A stretch of 64,000 bases of DNA from Bacteroidota bacterium (GCA_004295015.1 SHNE01000024.1:31792-95791); one strand, 5' to 3'; positions 9,470 to 18,973 are shown, counted from the first letter of the stretch. The notes: a model not told the origin generated them from the letters alone. Numbers and translations: made by a program.

Positions 9470-10056
9470 TGAAAAGCATTGCCTTTTTTGATTTCGATGG
9501 TACGGTTAGTCGTTCAGACACTTTTCCGGCTTACATTATATTTACCAAAGGATACCTGAGTTTTATTTTGGCTTCATTACTATTTGTTCCAAGGTTGATC
9601 TATTCAAAAATATTTAACAGTGACCAGGGGAAAATTAAAGAAAGATGGTTGGCTTACCATTTTAAAGGTGTAAAAAAGAAAACATTAAGCGAGTGGGCTG
9701 ATCAATTTGTCAAGCACCTTCATGAATCGGGTGGCTTTCGAAGTGATATGGTAAAAACGATCAAAAGCCTCCAGAAAGAGAATATAGAATGCGTAATCGT
9801 TTCTGCTTCACCTGATCTCTGGATTGCTTCCATTAGCCGATCATTGCAAATGGCTTATATTTGTACTGAACTCGAATTCAAGGAAGACAAATTTACCGGG
9901 AAATTCAGCAAGCCTAATTGCAAAGGACCTGAAAAAAAGAATCGAATTAAAGAAAAGTATAATTTATCGGAATATTCCAGAATCATTGTCTATGGCGACT
10001 CTTCAGGAGATGAAGAAATGATGGCACTAGCAACTGAGAAACACTGGATAAAGTAA
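9469..10056 (+). CDS. HAD-IB family phosphatase
   Basis: 195 residues. HAD motif I AFFDFDGTVSRSDTF is at the N-terminus, motif II is VSASPD (near residue 108), and motif III/IV is VYGDSSGDEEMM. The cap is small and helical, with a hydrophobic segment (LSFILASLLFVPRLIY), as in subclass IB. Translationally coupled to the methyltransferase through TAATG. HAD phosphatases accompany, or are fused to, DPPR-synthase-like UbiA proteins, so the likely role is removal of the 5-phosphate from a polyprenyl-phospho-pentose phosphate. This is inference from context. Confidence 0.82.
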   Translation: MKSIAFFDFDGTVSRSDTFPAYIIFTKGYLSFILASLLFVPRLIYSKIFNSDQGKIKERWLAYHFKGVKKKTLSEWADQFVKHLHESGGFRSDMVKTIKSLQKENIECVIVSASPDLWIASISRSLQMAYICTELEFKEDKFTGKFSKPNCKGPEKKNRIKEKYNLSEYSRIIVYGDSSGDEEMMALATEKHWIK

Positions 10057-10065
10057 AAAAATATA

Positions 10066-10809
10066 ATGCTAACCGAACTTTCTATGCAAGAATTTAAAAA
10101 ACTTTCAATTGTTATTCCTTGCTTCAATGAAGAAAGAACGATTCATTTACTTCTTGATAGAGTTTTAAAGGTTCAACTCATCCACAATATTCAAAAAGAA
10201 ATTATCCTGGTTGATGATTGTTCAACTGATAATACATCCGAAGTACTTCAAAAGTATCTTGAAAAAAATTCACATGCCAACTTTATACTTTTAAAACATG
10301 CGGTGAATCAGGGAAAAGGTGCAGCTATTCACACAGGGATAGCTAAAGCTTCAGGTGATTACCTGATCATTCAGGATGCTGATCTTGAATATAATCCTGA
10401 TGAATATAATCTTATCATTCAGCCCGTACTAGATGGATTTGCGGATGTGGTCTTTGGTTCCAGGTTTATCGGAGGAAATCCGCACCGAATTCTTTTCTTC
10501 TGGCATTCTGTAGGAAATAAATTTCTCACCTTTCTGTCCAATGTGTTTACGAATTTAAACCTGACGGATATGGAGACCTGTTACAAACTTTTTCGAACTG
10601 ATATCATTCAAAAAATTAAACTCAAAGAAAAACGATTTGGCTTCGAGCCGGAAGTGACTGCACGTGTTGCTAAAATAAAAGATATACGTATTTATGAAGT
10701 AGGAATCAGCTATTATGGCCGTACTTATGAAGAAGGTAAAAAGATCGGCTGGAAAGATGGCTTCAGAGCTATCTGGTGCATTTTAAAGTATAACCTTTTT
10801 GTAAAATAA
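10066..10809 (+). CDS. Family 2 glycosyltransferase, DPM1-like
   Basis: 247 residues; a second possible start is the ATG at 10084 ([17 protein letters not shown]). GT2 signatures: [36 protein letters not shown], and the DxD-type [13 protein letters not shown], followed by VFGSRF. This arrangement is typical of polyprenyl-phosphate hexose synthases (dolichyl-phosphate mannose synthase group). No C-terminal membrane helices are present. It would make a polyprenyl-phospho-sugar for membrane transferases such as the GT-C protein upstream. Last gene of the plus-strand glycan run, converging on the GH16-like gene with only 5 nt between. Confidence 0.85.
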   Translation: MLTELSMQEFKKLSIVIPCFNEERTIHLLLDRVLKVQLIHNIQKEIILVDDCSTDNTSEVLQKYLEKNSHANFILLKHAVNQGKGAAIHTGIAKASGDYLIIQDADLEYNPDEYNLIIQPVLDGFADVVFGSRFIGGNPHRILFFWHSVGNKFLTFLSNVFTNLNLTDMETCYKLFRTDIIQKIKLKEKRFGFEPEVTARVAKIKDIRIYEVGISYYGRTYEEGKKIGWKDGFRAIWCILKYNLFVK

Positions 10810-10814
10810 TTTTT

Positions 10815-12755
10815 TTATTCTATTACCACTTCATAAATCTCTCCAAAAATATCGTTGAGAGGAAATGGAATATTGCTTTGCTGATACGGAGATCCTGGCC
10901 ACCATTTTGTATTGTGAAACTCCTGTGTAATTATCATTACCATTTGATTATTGGGAATGCTTGTTACCTTATCATTCATATAACCAACCACACGCATCCG
11001 ATCTGCTTCGGGTCCAATTCTCCAAATAATTTCTGTAGGTCTCCAGTCAATTTCAAAATAATAATAATCGGAACCGAATAGCGAATCATCAGGCGCATAG
11101 GTTTTTTCAGTCAATGCTCTGTACCAATGATCCCATCGATGCAAATCGAAGGTTTGATCTTTATATGATATAGTATTACATCCTACACCAAACTTTTCCG
11201 GTTCCCAGCAAGCCATGTCCCAATTCGTACATGCAACAGTTATATCGCCATCATGTGCCATAATTTCGTCCGGCCAGCTTACATTCCAGGAAGCTTCATC
11301 ATAAGGATTCGGAACCGGCAATTTGTAAACAGGGGGAAAAGTTTGTTCAGGACAATAGGCAGGAGTCTTAAGAATTTCAAAATCAATTTCTGAATAGCCT
11401 ACACGGTTTACCCGCTTATCGTTTCTTCCGCCCCAATATGTTGCCATGTAGCCTTCTTTTCTGCAAGCACGACGAAGATTCCAATCTCCTTCACCTTCCT
11501 GATTGATCATCCAAATGGCATTCGTTAAGCCATTCCACATATTATCCTTATTGAGCAATTCAGTAAGTTTTGCCTTTACTCTTACTTTACCGTAAGCCAT
11601 TCCATGTCTTGAAATAATTCCTACATTTTCTTTTCGCCATTTTCCGGGTTCGCTCTTCGGATTATGTATAACAATTTTATTATTGACCGGATCTGAATAA
11701 ACGGTTTGGCAAGGTACTGATGCTGTTCTTGGAGTAGTTGAAATAAGATCTTCCCGGGAATAAAAACTTCTATTCCAATTATAATCTCTTTTGGTATAAT
11801 TACCGTGAAGTACATCTTTAATTTCAGGTATATTCTCCAGGTTAGTTGAAGCATCTATATAGTGAATAAACTGGGCAAAAGCTGCTGTGCGAAAAAGAGC
11901 AGTATCACTTGCACAATCACTCCTGGAATATGCATTCAAGGTATCTTCATTAAAATGACCTCCTTTGATATACATTCCGGAACCTAGATCAGGTCGTGCA
12001 ATTACTTTTAATGATGTTTTGGAAAATTGAGTGAGAACAGATTTGGATTTTGCTCCATTTCCATGGTTGAAAAAATAGTATGGAGATTGGTACTTATTCC
12101 CATCCTGAAGACATATGTTTTTAATATGTGCAGGAATCGTGTTCAATGATGTTGAATCTGATAATGAAACTGCAAGAAGAAAGCCGTAAGTTCCAACTCG
12201 TGGATTTCTCTTCCAACGCTTATTAACTCCATGATCAAAACACATTTCTTCATTTCTTGGATTCCCAACGATACGAATTGAATCAGATATCTGATGAAAT
12301 TCTCCATCAGCAGGAATTGAACCGGTAATTTTAAATTCAATCGTAGAATCTTCCCATGATCCGTAAAAGTTTTCGTGTGCGTACTCATGTTCCTTTCCTG
12401 TCAGAGAATCGATTTCCTGAAACTTATATGATTCATTCTGATAATAAATTTTGTAAGCATACTTCTGTGATTTATCGCTTTTGTTTTTTACAGAGAAGCT
12501 AAATGTAAAATACCCTCCTGAAATTTGTCTGCCGGTCGGAATGATAAATCCCTCATCCATCGCATTAAAATAATCCAACTCTATGCTTTTAAGCTCCTTT
12601 TTATTTTCAGGTTGATAGTTGGTAAGCACATCAAAATCAGATAAAACAAAAAAATCGTTTTCTCCGGCTAATTTTGAAGAGGAATTTGGTTTGCAGGCAT
12701 GAATTATACATGTCAGAAATAAAATCAAATACAGGCAAAGCGTCTTAGAATTCAT
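10815..12755 (-). CDS. GH16-like lipoprotein (glycoside hydrolase family 16 fold)
   Basis: 646 residues. Lipoprotein signal ends at Cys21 (TCIIHAC). The N-terminal 300 residues are unassigned. From about residue 370 the sequence follows the GH16 jelly roll: HGMAYGKVRVKAKL, WNGLTNAIWMINQEG, and the catalytic-type ExDxE motif in YSEIDFEILKTP. Late strands include YFEIDWRPTEIIWRIG and MVMIITQEF, matching the typical IDWTPxxIxWYV region of GH16. It may cleave or bind a beta-glucan or another glycan at the cell surface. It lies 2 nt from the preceding anchored FG-GAP gene, suggesting a shared transcript. A full-length substrate prediction is not possible. Confidence 0.72.
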   Translation of the reverse strand: MNSKTLCLYLILFLTCIIHACKPNSSSKLAGENDFFVLSDFDVLTNYQPENKKELKSIELDYFNAMDEGFIIPTGRQISGGYFTFSFSVKNKSDKSQKYAYKIYYQNESYKFQEIDSLTGKEHEYAHENFYGSWEDSTIEFKITGSIPADGEFHQISDSIRIVGNPRNEEMCFDHGVNKRWKRNPRVGTYGFLLAVSLSDSTSLNTIPAHIKNICLQDGNKYQSPYYFFNHGNGAKSKSVLTQFSKTSLKVIARPDLGSGMYIKGGHFNEDTLNAYSRSDCASDTALFRTAAFAQFIHYIDASTNLENIPEIKDVLHGNYTKRDYNWNRSFYSREDLISTTPRTASVPCQTVYSDPVNNKIVIHNPKSEPGKWRKENVGIISRHGMAYGKVRVKAKLTELLNKDNMWNGLTNAIWMINQEGEGDWNLRRACRKEGYMATYWGGRNDKRVNRVGYSEIDFEILKTPAYCPEQTFPPVYKLPVPNPYDEASWNVSWPDEIMAHDGDITVACTNWDMACWEPEKFGVGCNTISYKDQTFDLHRWDHWYRALTEKTYAPDDSLFGSDYYYFEIDWRPTEIIWRIGPEADRMRVVGYMNDKVTSIPNNQMVMIITQEFHNTKWWPGSPYQQSNIPFPLNDIFGEIYEVVIE

Positions 12756-12757
12756 CC

Positions 12758-15031
12758 TTAGTAATATAATTTCAGATCATACAATTGAATTTGATCAGGC
12801 AAATCCGGACTCCCCCCATAGGTCGAACAGGAATTTCCGTCATACTTCTTATCTGCACAATTATTTAATACCATCAATATGTTGTGATGATTAGTATCTG
12901 TAAACTTCCCGACAAGCGGCTTAACAATTTCATAGTACTTTGGGTTGCATGAATTCTGATAGCCTTTAAAGTCTACACTCGACGATACATAAAAGCCTTT
13001 CGAATCACAGTCAATCAGTTTCATATCAAACTGCCAGTTCCGGTTAAATATCAAAAGTTCATCTTGCACATCATCATCCACATTCGTATTGAATAATTTC
13101 ATTCCGGAACTGAATATTTGTGTCAGATAAAGATCTTTAGGTCCCGAAATTTCTTTAAAGCTATTGGTGATCTTGTTAAACTCAAATACAAGACAAGCAT
13201 CTTTCAAATTATCATCGTAAGCAATAAGTAATTGAGTGTTTTTATTCGAAGGAATAAAATGCCCTGCAGAAACGGCGGAAGTTCGGGAGAAGCAGTTCAC
13301 AGGAAAATTTCCGCTTGCCAGAATGACCCAGCCTTTATTTTGAAAATTTATTAAGTCCCATTTTTGACTGCTAATATCCACAGATAGTATATCCTCTTTT
13401 CCATCGCCGTTAAAATCATTCACAAGGAGATAATTATCAGAATCGAATTCCCCTTCCCAGACCACGTTGCAGGAAAGATTATCGAGAGTATTTGAACAAG
13501 ATGAAGATGATGTAGGATTCAATTTATATAAACTGCTTTTGGTTTCATTCACCGCCAGTACTTCCGAGCTTCCATCTCCGTCATGGTCAATACTAAACAA
13601 TTTTGTACTCTTTTCAAGCAATGCAAATGGATTGGATTGGCCAAGAAAAATAAACTTTGCAGCTTCTGCGCACCAACGAAACAATTCAAATTTATTATTC
13701 GAAATACTTAGGAGTAAATCACTTTGAATAATTGCAGAGTTTAGTGTAATAATTTCGTCTGTCGGAAAAAAGTTTCCAAACTTTTGATTCCCATCCTTGA
13801 CCAAATACCCGGTATTGTTTAACTGAATATTGTTCAGATAATTGATTCTAAAAGGACCATGCAGTCTGTCAAAAGTATAATTCTCCCGACTGCTTAGATT
13901 CATATCAGCATATGGTAACAAGCCACGCTTTGTCAGTTCGTCACCATATACAATTTCCAAATCATCAGCGTACACTTTAATTGGACTCCGATTCCATAAA
14001 TAAATAACCACCTCATCATCCGGTTTTATCTCTTTCCTTTTGTCAGGCGGGATAGCAATTTCCGCATTGTACTTTTGCCACTTCTTTGCGCTAAACTCCA
14101 GCTTCTCCGAAGATCGCCCCTCCCAAAAAACTGTCTGCCCTGAAGCATTTTTAATGGTCACAACCAGCATCAGGAAGGGATTTTTTTGCTCGGGATAAAT
14201 CCAGACTCCAAGAGATACGCGTCGCAATGTGTCTTCTGTAATTTCCCTAATTGTTTTAGTGAATGAATTACTATAAGAATCATTCCCTTTAAGGAATGTG
14301 GAACGGTTACCTGTTCTGGCAATATCTTCAGTAATACAACCTTCATCTGTGAGCTCCTCGCCTTCCTCATAGCTCAAAAAATAATTGACTTTTTTAAAGT
14401 CCCGATTGCTGCTTCTTATCCCGGAAGCTGTACCGATAAGCCTAAGATTAATGTTATCAATCCAAAGCGATTTCAGACTTTTATTCCAGGGATAAAATTT
14501 CAGGCTATGGGAAGAATTTAAATGTTCGATAGGCAGAGCAAAGGAAAATTCGAGCGTATCCCAATTGTGTTTTCCCGGAGCTATCAACACCGAATTCCAA
14601 AATAGAATCTTTTGAGCCTGATCCCTTATTTCCAAGACCCATTGTGCTTCGCCTGCATCTTCTGTTAATACCGCTGCAGAAATTTTTGCCTCAAGCAAAT
14701 TTGAACCACCGGGAATATTCTCAAGAGGAAACTCCAAATTTATACCATACTCAATTTCAGGATTCATCTCTGAACTTTGCGTCCCTGAACATGCAACAGA
14801 TTTACTGATGAGTCCGGGATTTACAATTCCGTCTAATTTTTCAAGGTCATACTCTTTTCGAAAAATTGTAACAAGAGGCCCGGTAGGCTGATTTTGCTGA
14901 ACGAAATTTTCAACACTACTTTCTTTTTCTTTCTTCTCTCTTTTTTTTCCGGTATTGAAAAAGTACCAGCCGGCTATAACTACAATTATAGAAAGCAGGA
15001 GAAAAACAATGCTTTTACCTTTCCCAACCAT
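12758..15031 (-). CDS. Membrane-anchored protein with two jelly-roll-like domains and FG-GAP repeats
   Basis: 757 residues. An N-terminal membrane helix (SIVFLLLSIIVVIAGWYFF) is followed by a charged linker. Two similar domains follow (about residues 55-205 and 210-365); each ends with a WN(K/R)S-containing strand (YPWNKSLKSLWIDNI and YLWNRSPIKVYADDL) and has an ILFW/VFW strand. Both resemble the lone lipoprotein at 5425-5931. The C-terminal half has FG-GAP/VCBS-like calcium loops: IDHDGDGSSEV, VNDFNGDGKEDI and a weaker NVDDDVQDEL, suggesting a beta-propeller. It precedes the GH16-like gene and is likely to work with it at the cell envelope; function unknown. Confidence 0.75.
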   Translation of the reverse strand: MVGKGKSIVFLLLSIIVVIAGWYFFNTGKKREKKEKESSVENFVQQNQPTGPLVTIFRKEYDLEKLDGIVNPGLISKSVACSGTQSSEMNPEIEYGINLEFPLENIPGGSNLLEAKISAAVLTEDAGEAQWVLEIRDQAQKILFWNSVLIAPGKHNWDTLEFSFALPIEHLNSSHSLKFYPWNKSLKSLWIDNINLRLIGTASGIRSSNRDFKKVNYFLSYEEGEELTDEGCITEDIARTGNRSTFLKGNDSYSNSFTKTIREITEDTLRRVSLGVWIYPEQKNPFLMLVVTIKNASGQTVFWEGRSSEKLEFSAKKWQKYNAEIAIPPDKRKEIKPDDEVVIYLWNRSPIKVYADDLEIVYGDELTKRGLLPYADMNLSSRENYTFDRLHGPFRINYLNNIQLNNTGYLVKDGNQKFGNFFPTDEIITLNSAIIQSDLLLSISNNKFELFRWCAEAAKFIFLGQSNPFALLEKSTKLFSIDHDGDGSSEVLAVNETKSSLYKLNPTSSSSCSNTLDNLSCNVVWEGEFDSDNYLLVNDFNGDGKEDILSVDISSQKWDLINFQNKGWVILASGNFPVNCFSRTSAVSAGHFIPSNKNTQLLIAYDDNLKDACLVFEFNKITNSFKEISGPKDLYLTQIFSSGMKLFNTNVDDDVQDELLIFNRNWQFDMKLIDCDSKGFYVSSSVDFKGYQNSCNPKYYEIVKPLVGKFTDTNHHNILMVLNNCADKKYDGNSCSTYGGSPDLPDQIQLYDLKLYY

Positions 15032-15098
15032 TTAGCAGTTCTTAGGAAATAAACAAAAGAATGGAAGAAAAAATGTCCGCGTTTTCATTTCAACAATT

Positions 15099-16115
15099 TC
15101 AGGAAGATGAAATATCATTGATCCAGGCTTCAACGAGAGGAAGTTCGGCTTCTCCAATATATTTATTCGCTGTTAGCATTTTGTAGCAGCGCATTAAATT
15201 TTCTGTCAGATTCGCCGTGCCATCCCTCAAGTCTAATGCTTCCAGATCCTTGCAGATTTTTGAGTTATTCAGATAGCCCGGAACTTCGTCGGCAAAATCT
15301 TTGAGAAGGTTATGTGCATTTCGCTCCTGCCATACTGTGGAATTGTGAAACGAAATATTCCAGCCACAAGTCCAAGCGATACGCTGAGCAACAAAGCTAC
15401 GCCAGATATCTGTCATTCTGAAGCTGCAATAAGAAGGAAGATACATCAATGGAAAAGCCTCCTTAAACCAGGTTGTATTTTGACTGTTAAACGGACACCA
15501 TGTTCCTGCACCGAGAGCCAGGGAATCTTCTTTGTCAAAATCTATCGGCAGTTTCATTGTCATACGATATACTGCATCAACGTCCGGATTTTCATCTGCG
15601 AGGCCTTGTTGAATAGGACAAAGTGAAGGAGTTTTCTTATTCGGATCCCGTTTAAATTTAATATGCTTTTGTTTCTCTGCATTTTCTTCCTGAATATTTT
15701 CCAATGGAAAACCTCTGGGCCAAATTCTTTCTTTAGAAAAGGATTCATACACATTGAACCAACCTTTGTTTAGCAAGACTTCAGCCTCAATCATCCTCTC
15801 CCGTTGAGCCCAAAATTCATCGCGTGGAAAATTATCGTCATCAGTTTCGATTATCAAGTCGCAATTTCTGGCAAGGAGGTATCCGAGGTTCTTTCTGCCA
15901 TAATGTTTTTTGGGAAGAATCTTAGCGAGCTTGAATGGCAGTTTTTCCTGTTCCTCAATCTGATAAAAATCACATCCATCAATATAAAAATCAGGAGGCG
16001 AAATAACATCACCCATAACTATAAAACGAAAATCATGTTGCTTTGCACCTTCGGCACATTTTCTTAACACCGGATTTGGTGCAGCTATTGATGTTATAAC
16101 AAGCGCTTTTGTCAT
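15099..16115 (-). CDS. STELLO-like (DUF288) putative glycosyltransferase
   Basis: 338 residues, no signal peptide or membrane helix. The N-terminus (ALVITSIAAPNPVLRKCAEG), KHYGRKNLGYLLA and IIETDDDNFP resemble the conserved core of the DUF288/STELLO group, in which RKNxGYL and an acidic DDxx segment are shared; the acidic triplet would act as a DxD-type metal and nucleotide-sugar site. STELLO proteins in plants affect cellulose synthase assembly; bacterial members are little studied. Located 7 nt from the GT2 gene and 67 nt from the FG-GAP gene, on the same strand. Family assignment is by memory of motifs and should be taken as moderate. Confidence 0.6.
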   Translation of the reverse strand: MTKALVITSIAAPNPVLRKCAEGAKQHDFRFIVMGDVISPPDFYIDGCDFYQIEEQEKLPFKLAKILPKKHYGRKNLGYLLARNCDLIIETDDDNFPRDEFWAQRERMIEAEVLLNKGWFNVYESFSKERIWPRGFPLENIQEENAEKQKHIKFKRDPNKKTPSLCPIQQGLADENPDVDAVYRMTMKLPIDFDKEDSLALGAGTWCPFNSQNTTWFKEAFPLMYLPSYCSFRMTDIWRSFVAQRIAWTCGWNISFHNSTVWQERNAHNLLKDFADEVPGYLNNSKICKDLEALDLRDGTANLTENLMRCYKMLTANKYIGEAELPLVEAWINDISSS

Positions 16116-16122
16116 TGTTTAC

Positions 16123-16857
16123 TTAGATAGATGGTGCACGAAAAGTTATTCTTTTCCAGAAATAATAAAGAAGTGCATTGATAGAATTTTTTATTGCTTT
16201 TTTTGAAACGCTGGGAGAAGGAGCTTTGTAATGAATCGGAAGTTCGACATGCTTTCTCTTGCGTAACAAGTAACGAATTTCAGTCTGATAAAAATGTGCT
16301 TTTGATTTCAGTGGATAGAAGGCGAATTGCTGCACAATTTCTCTTTTGAAACCCTGATAGCCTGAAGTCATGTCTTTCAATTTTGTTCCGAGAAGAATTG
16401 TAGATAAAATTGTTCCTGTCTTGGAAAGCGACTGTCGTTCTGCAGGTGAGTCGCCCATGGAACCGCCTTCAATAAACCGGCTCCCGAACACACATTCTAC
16501 TTTACCGTTTACCAGTGGCTCTAAAAAATGAGGCAGGCTAGCCGGGTCGTGGGATAATCCGGCATCCATCTCAATAATAAATTGGTGATCCGACTTTAGG
16601 GCTTCTCTATATCCTCGGATATAAGCGTCAACGACATTTCTGTTCTCCGGGGCCCAAACGGTAATAAATCGATTATCCCGGGAAGACAATGTCTTACACA
16701 ATTCCAGTGTGCGGTCTTTGGAGACATTATCTACAACAAGATATGCAGTCCCGGACCCAATTTTATCCAAGGCAGCTTTCAGTGCATCGATAAAAGGATT
16801 AAAATCCGGCTCCTCATTGGCCATAGGAATAACCACGGCCCAGTTTGAATTCTGCAT
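16123..16857 (-). CDS. Family 2 glycosyltransferase
   Basis: 244 residues. GT2 motifs: WAVVIPMANEEPDFN, LVVDNVSKDRT, and FIIEMDAGLSHDP as the DxD-like site, followed by VECVFGSRFIEGG and the MTSGYQGFKREIV segment common in the DPM1-like branch. The C-terminus is basic and lacks transmembrane helices. It starts the minus-strand glycan run and sits 7 nt before the STELLO-like gene. Acceptor and sugar unknown. Confidence 0.82.
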   Translation of the reverse strand: MQNSNWAVVIPMANEEPDFNPFIDALKAALDKIGSGTAYLVVDNVSKDRTLELCKTLSSRDNRFITVWAPENRNVVDAYIRGYREALKSDHQFIIEMDAGLSHDPASLPHFLEPLVNGKVECVFGSRFIEGGSMGDSPAERQSLSKTGTILSTILLGTKLKDMTSGYQGFKREIVQQFAFYPLKSKAHFYQTEIRYLLRKRKHVELPIHYKAPSPSVSKKAIKNSINALLYYFWKRITFRAPSI

Positions 16858-16931
16858 AAATCTATAGAATCGACAAGAGTCGCAAGGTAAAAAAATTGAA
16901 GATTATATGCTCACAATTGCTCCTTTTTAAG

Positions 16932-18719
16932 TCATTCGGAAACAGAAGGTCTTTTTTTCAAAAATGACCTGTCCGGCTGTGAAGCGGGAATGGCAGCAAT
17001 GAGTCTTTTGGTATAGTCTGATTTAGGACTTGCGTATATATCATCCGGATTACCCATTTCTTCTATCTTGCCTTTATTCATCACAATCATTCTATCACTC
17101 ATAAACTTGACCACCGAAAGGTCGTGGGAAATGAATATATAAGTAAAGCCAAAATCCCTTTTCAGCTCATTCAATAAATTTAATACCTGAGCCTGAATGG
17201 ACACGTCCAGTGCAGAGACAGATTCATCACAAATAATAAATTCGGGCTCGAGAGAAAGGGCACGTGCGATACACACTCTTTGCCTTTGTCCGCCACTGAA
17301 TTCATGAGGGTATCTGTCAAAATGTTCCTGCTTCAATCCAACCCGTTCGAGAAGTTCCATGACCTTTTCTTTTCTCACAGCATTGTTAGGATGCAAATGA
17401 TGCACTGTCATTGGTTCGAAAATGGCATTTCCAACGGTCATTCTCGGGTTAAGTGACGAATAAGGGTCCTGAAAGATAATCTGAATATGCTTACGCATTT
17501 TCCGCAATGTGCTTCCATCCAGAGAGGCAAAATCCTTCTCTCTGAAAATTACTTTTCCGTGGGTCGGTTCGATTAAACGTATGATTGTCCTGCCAAGAGT
17601 GGTTTTTCCACAACCCGATTCCCCTACAAGTCCGAGTGTTTCTCCCGGATAAACATCAAAGCTCACGTCGTCAACAGCACGAATATATTCCGACACGCGA
17701 CCAAACAAACCCTTGCTTACCGGAAACCAGGTTTTCAGGTTCTCGACTTTGAGAATTGGTTTTTGTTTGTAAAGTTCCTCATGCCGAAGCCGGGTTTCAG
17801 CAGGAGAAATTTCGGTTGCATGCAGGGCTTCAGACAAAGTTCTTTTGATTTCTGTAAAAGAACCGTCCGCCTCTTCCTTCATAAAATCACTTATAGTCGG
17901 TAGGGTATGAAGTCTTTTTGTCAATGGAGGCCGACATGCAAGTAATCCTTTGGTATATGGGTGCCGGGGATTGGAAAAAATATCTTCGACATTTCCTTCC
18001 TCTACAACTCTTCCTTTATACATCACCATCACACGGTCGGCTATCTCGGCAATTACTCCCAAATCGTGTGTAATGAAAAGCAATCCCATTCCGTTCTCCT
18101 CCTGCAAATTCCGCATCAGCTCTAGAATTCGGGCTTGAACGGTGACATCCAATGCAGTAGTTGGTTCGTCAGCAATGAGGATTTGTGGACTGCAACTCAT
18201 TGCCATGGCAATCATTACTCTTTGTTTTTGTCCACCACTGATCTGATGCGGGTAGGCAGAAAACATTTGGTTAGGCCTGGGTAATTCGACTTTTTCGAAG
18301 AGAGCAATCGTTTGGAGCTTAGCCTCTTTCTTTGATAGTTTTTTATGTAAAATCAAAGCCTCCGCTACCTGATCTCCACAGGTAAACACAGGATTCAAGG
18401 AAGTCATTGGCTCCTGAAAAATCATCGCGATCTCATTGCCGCGGAATGATCTCATTTCATTTTCCTTCAATCCGAGTAAATTCACACGACCCTTCTCTCG
18501 TGAATTATAGAATATCTCGCCGGCAGAAATTATCCCGGGAGAAGAAATTAAACGCATTACAGAAAGAGACGTTACTGATTTACCGGATCCGGATTCCCCT
18601 ACGATTCCCAGTGTTTCACCTTTCCTTAGAATAAAGCTGACATCCTTCACTGCAGGATTCCTGCCTTCTTCGGTTATAAACTCCGTACGTAAACTCTTTA
18701 CCTCTAATAATTGATCCAT
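16932..18719 (-). CDS. Oligopeptide-type ABC transporter ATP-binding protein, fused double NBD
   Basis: 595 residues with two complete nucleotide-binding domains. First: Walker A GESGSGKSV, signature SGGQKQRV, Walker B ILIADEPTTALD. Second (from about residue 320): GESGCGKTT, SGGQRQRV, FIICDESVSALD. The RHPYTKGLLACRPP and KSDYTKRLIAAIPAS tails after each domain are typical of the DppD/DppF group; the fusion resembles YejF/GsiA. The partner permeases and binding protein are not adjacent, so it may serve several transporters. Promoter box upstream at 18761-18768. Confidence 0.9.
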   Translation of the reverse strand: MDQLLEVKSLRTEFITEEGRNPAVKDVSFILRKGETLGIVGESGSGKSVTSLSVMRLISSPGIISAGEIFYNSREKGRVNLLGLKENEMRSFRGNEIAMIFQEPMTSLNPVFTCGDQVAEALILHKKLSKKEAKLQTIALFEKVELPRPNQMFSAYPHQISGGQKQRVMIAMAMSCSPQILIADEPTTALDVTVQARILELMRNLQEENGMGLLFITHDLGVIAEIADRVMVMYKGRVVEEGNVEDIFSNPRHPYTKGLLACRPPLTKRLHTLPTISDFMKEEADGSFTEIKRTLSEALHATEISPAETRLRHEELYKQKPILKVENLKTWFPVSKGLFGRVSEYIRAVDDVSFDVYPGETLGLVGESGCGKTTLGRTIIRLIEPTHGKVIFREKDFASLDGSTLRKMRKHIQIIFQDPYSSLNPRMTVGNAIFEPMTVHHLHPNNAVRKEKVMELLERVGLKQEHFDRYPHEFSGGQRQRVCIARALSLEPEFIICDESVSALDVSIQAQVLNLLNELKRDFGFTYIFISHDLSVVKFMSDRMIVMNKGKIEEMGNPDDIYASPKSDYTKRLIAAIPASQPDRSFLKKRPSVSE

Positions 18720-18760
18720 GGTACTAACTGAGTAATTGACCTTTCAATATCTTATCTCAA

Positions 18761-18768
18761 CAAATGTA
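18761..18768 (-). promoter_or_regulatory. -7 promoter box for the ABC ATPase gene
   Basis: Minus-strand TACATTTG matches TAnnTTTG and lies 42 nt before the ATG at 18719. No TTG is seen at the usual -33 distance. Confidence 0.4.
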
Positions 18769-18965
18769 AAAAAAGTCAATTTGCCATTAACAGGTGAATA
18801 AGAGAGATATAAAATGTTGTGAACAGTAAATTCTCAGGGCTGAATGAGTCAGGGATTCAGCCATTGAATAGGATCAAATCAATCCACTTGTTCTGAAATT
18901 ATACCAATTATCCGAAATTAGAACCACTTATGCATTGCATGTAACAATGCAGCCCTCTGATGTCG

Positions 18966-18973
18966 TTTCTTTG
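18966..18973 (+). promoter_or_regulatory. Candidate -7 box of first repeat lipoprotein
   Basis: TTTCTTTG is one base off TAnnTTTG and is preserved at the same place before both paralogues (second copy 20121-20128), 45-47 nt before the start codons. Conservation between the copies is the main support; no good -33 element is seen. Confidence 0.4.
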
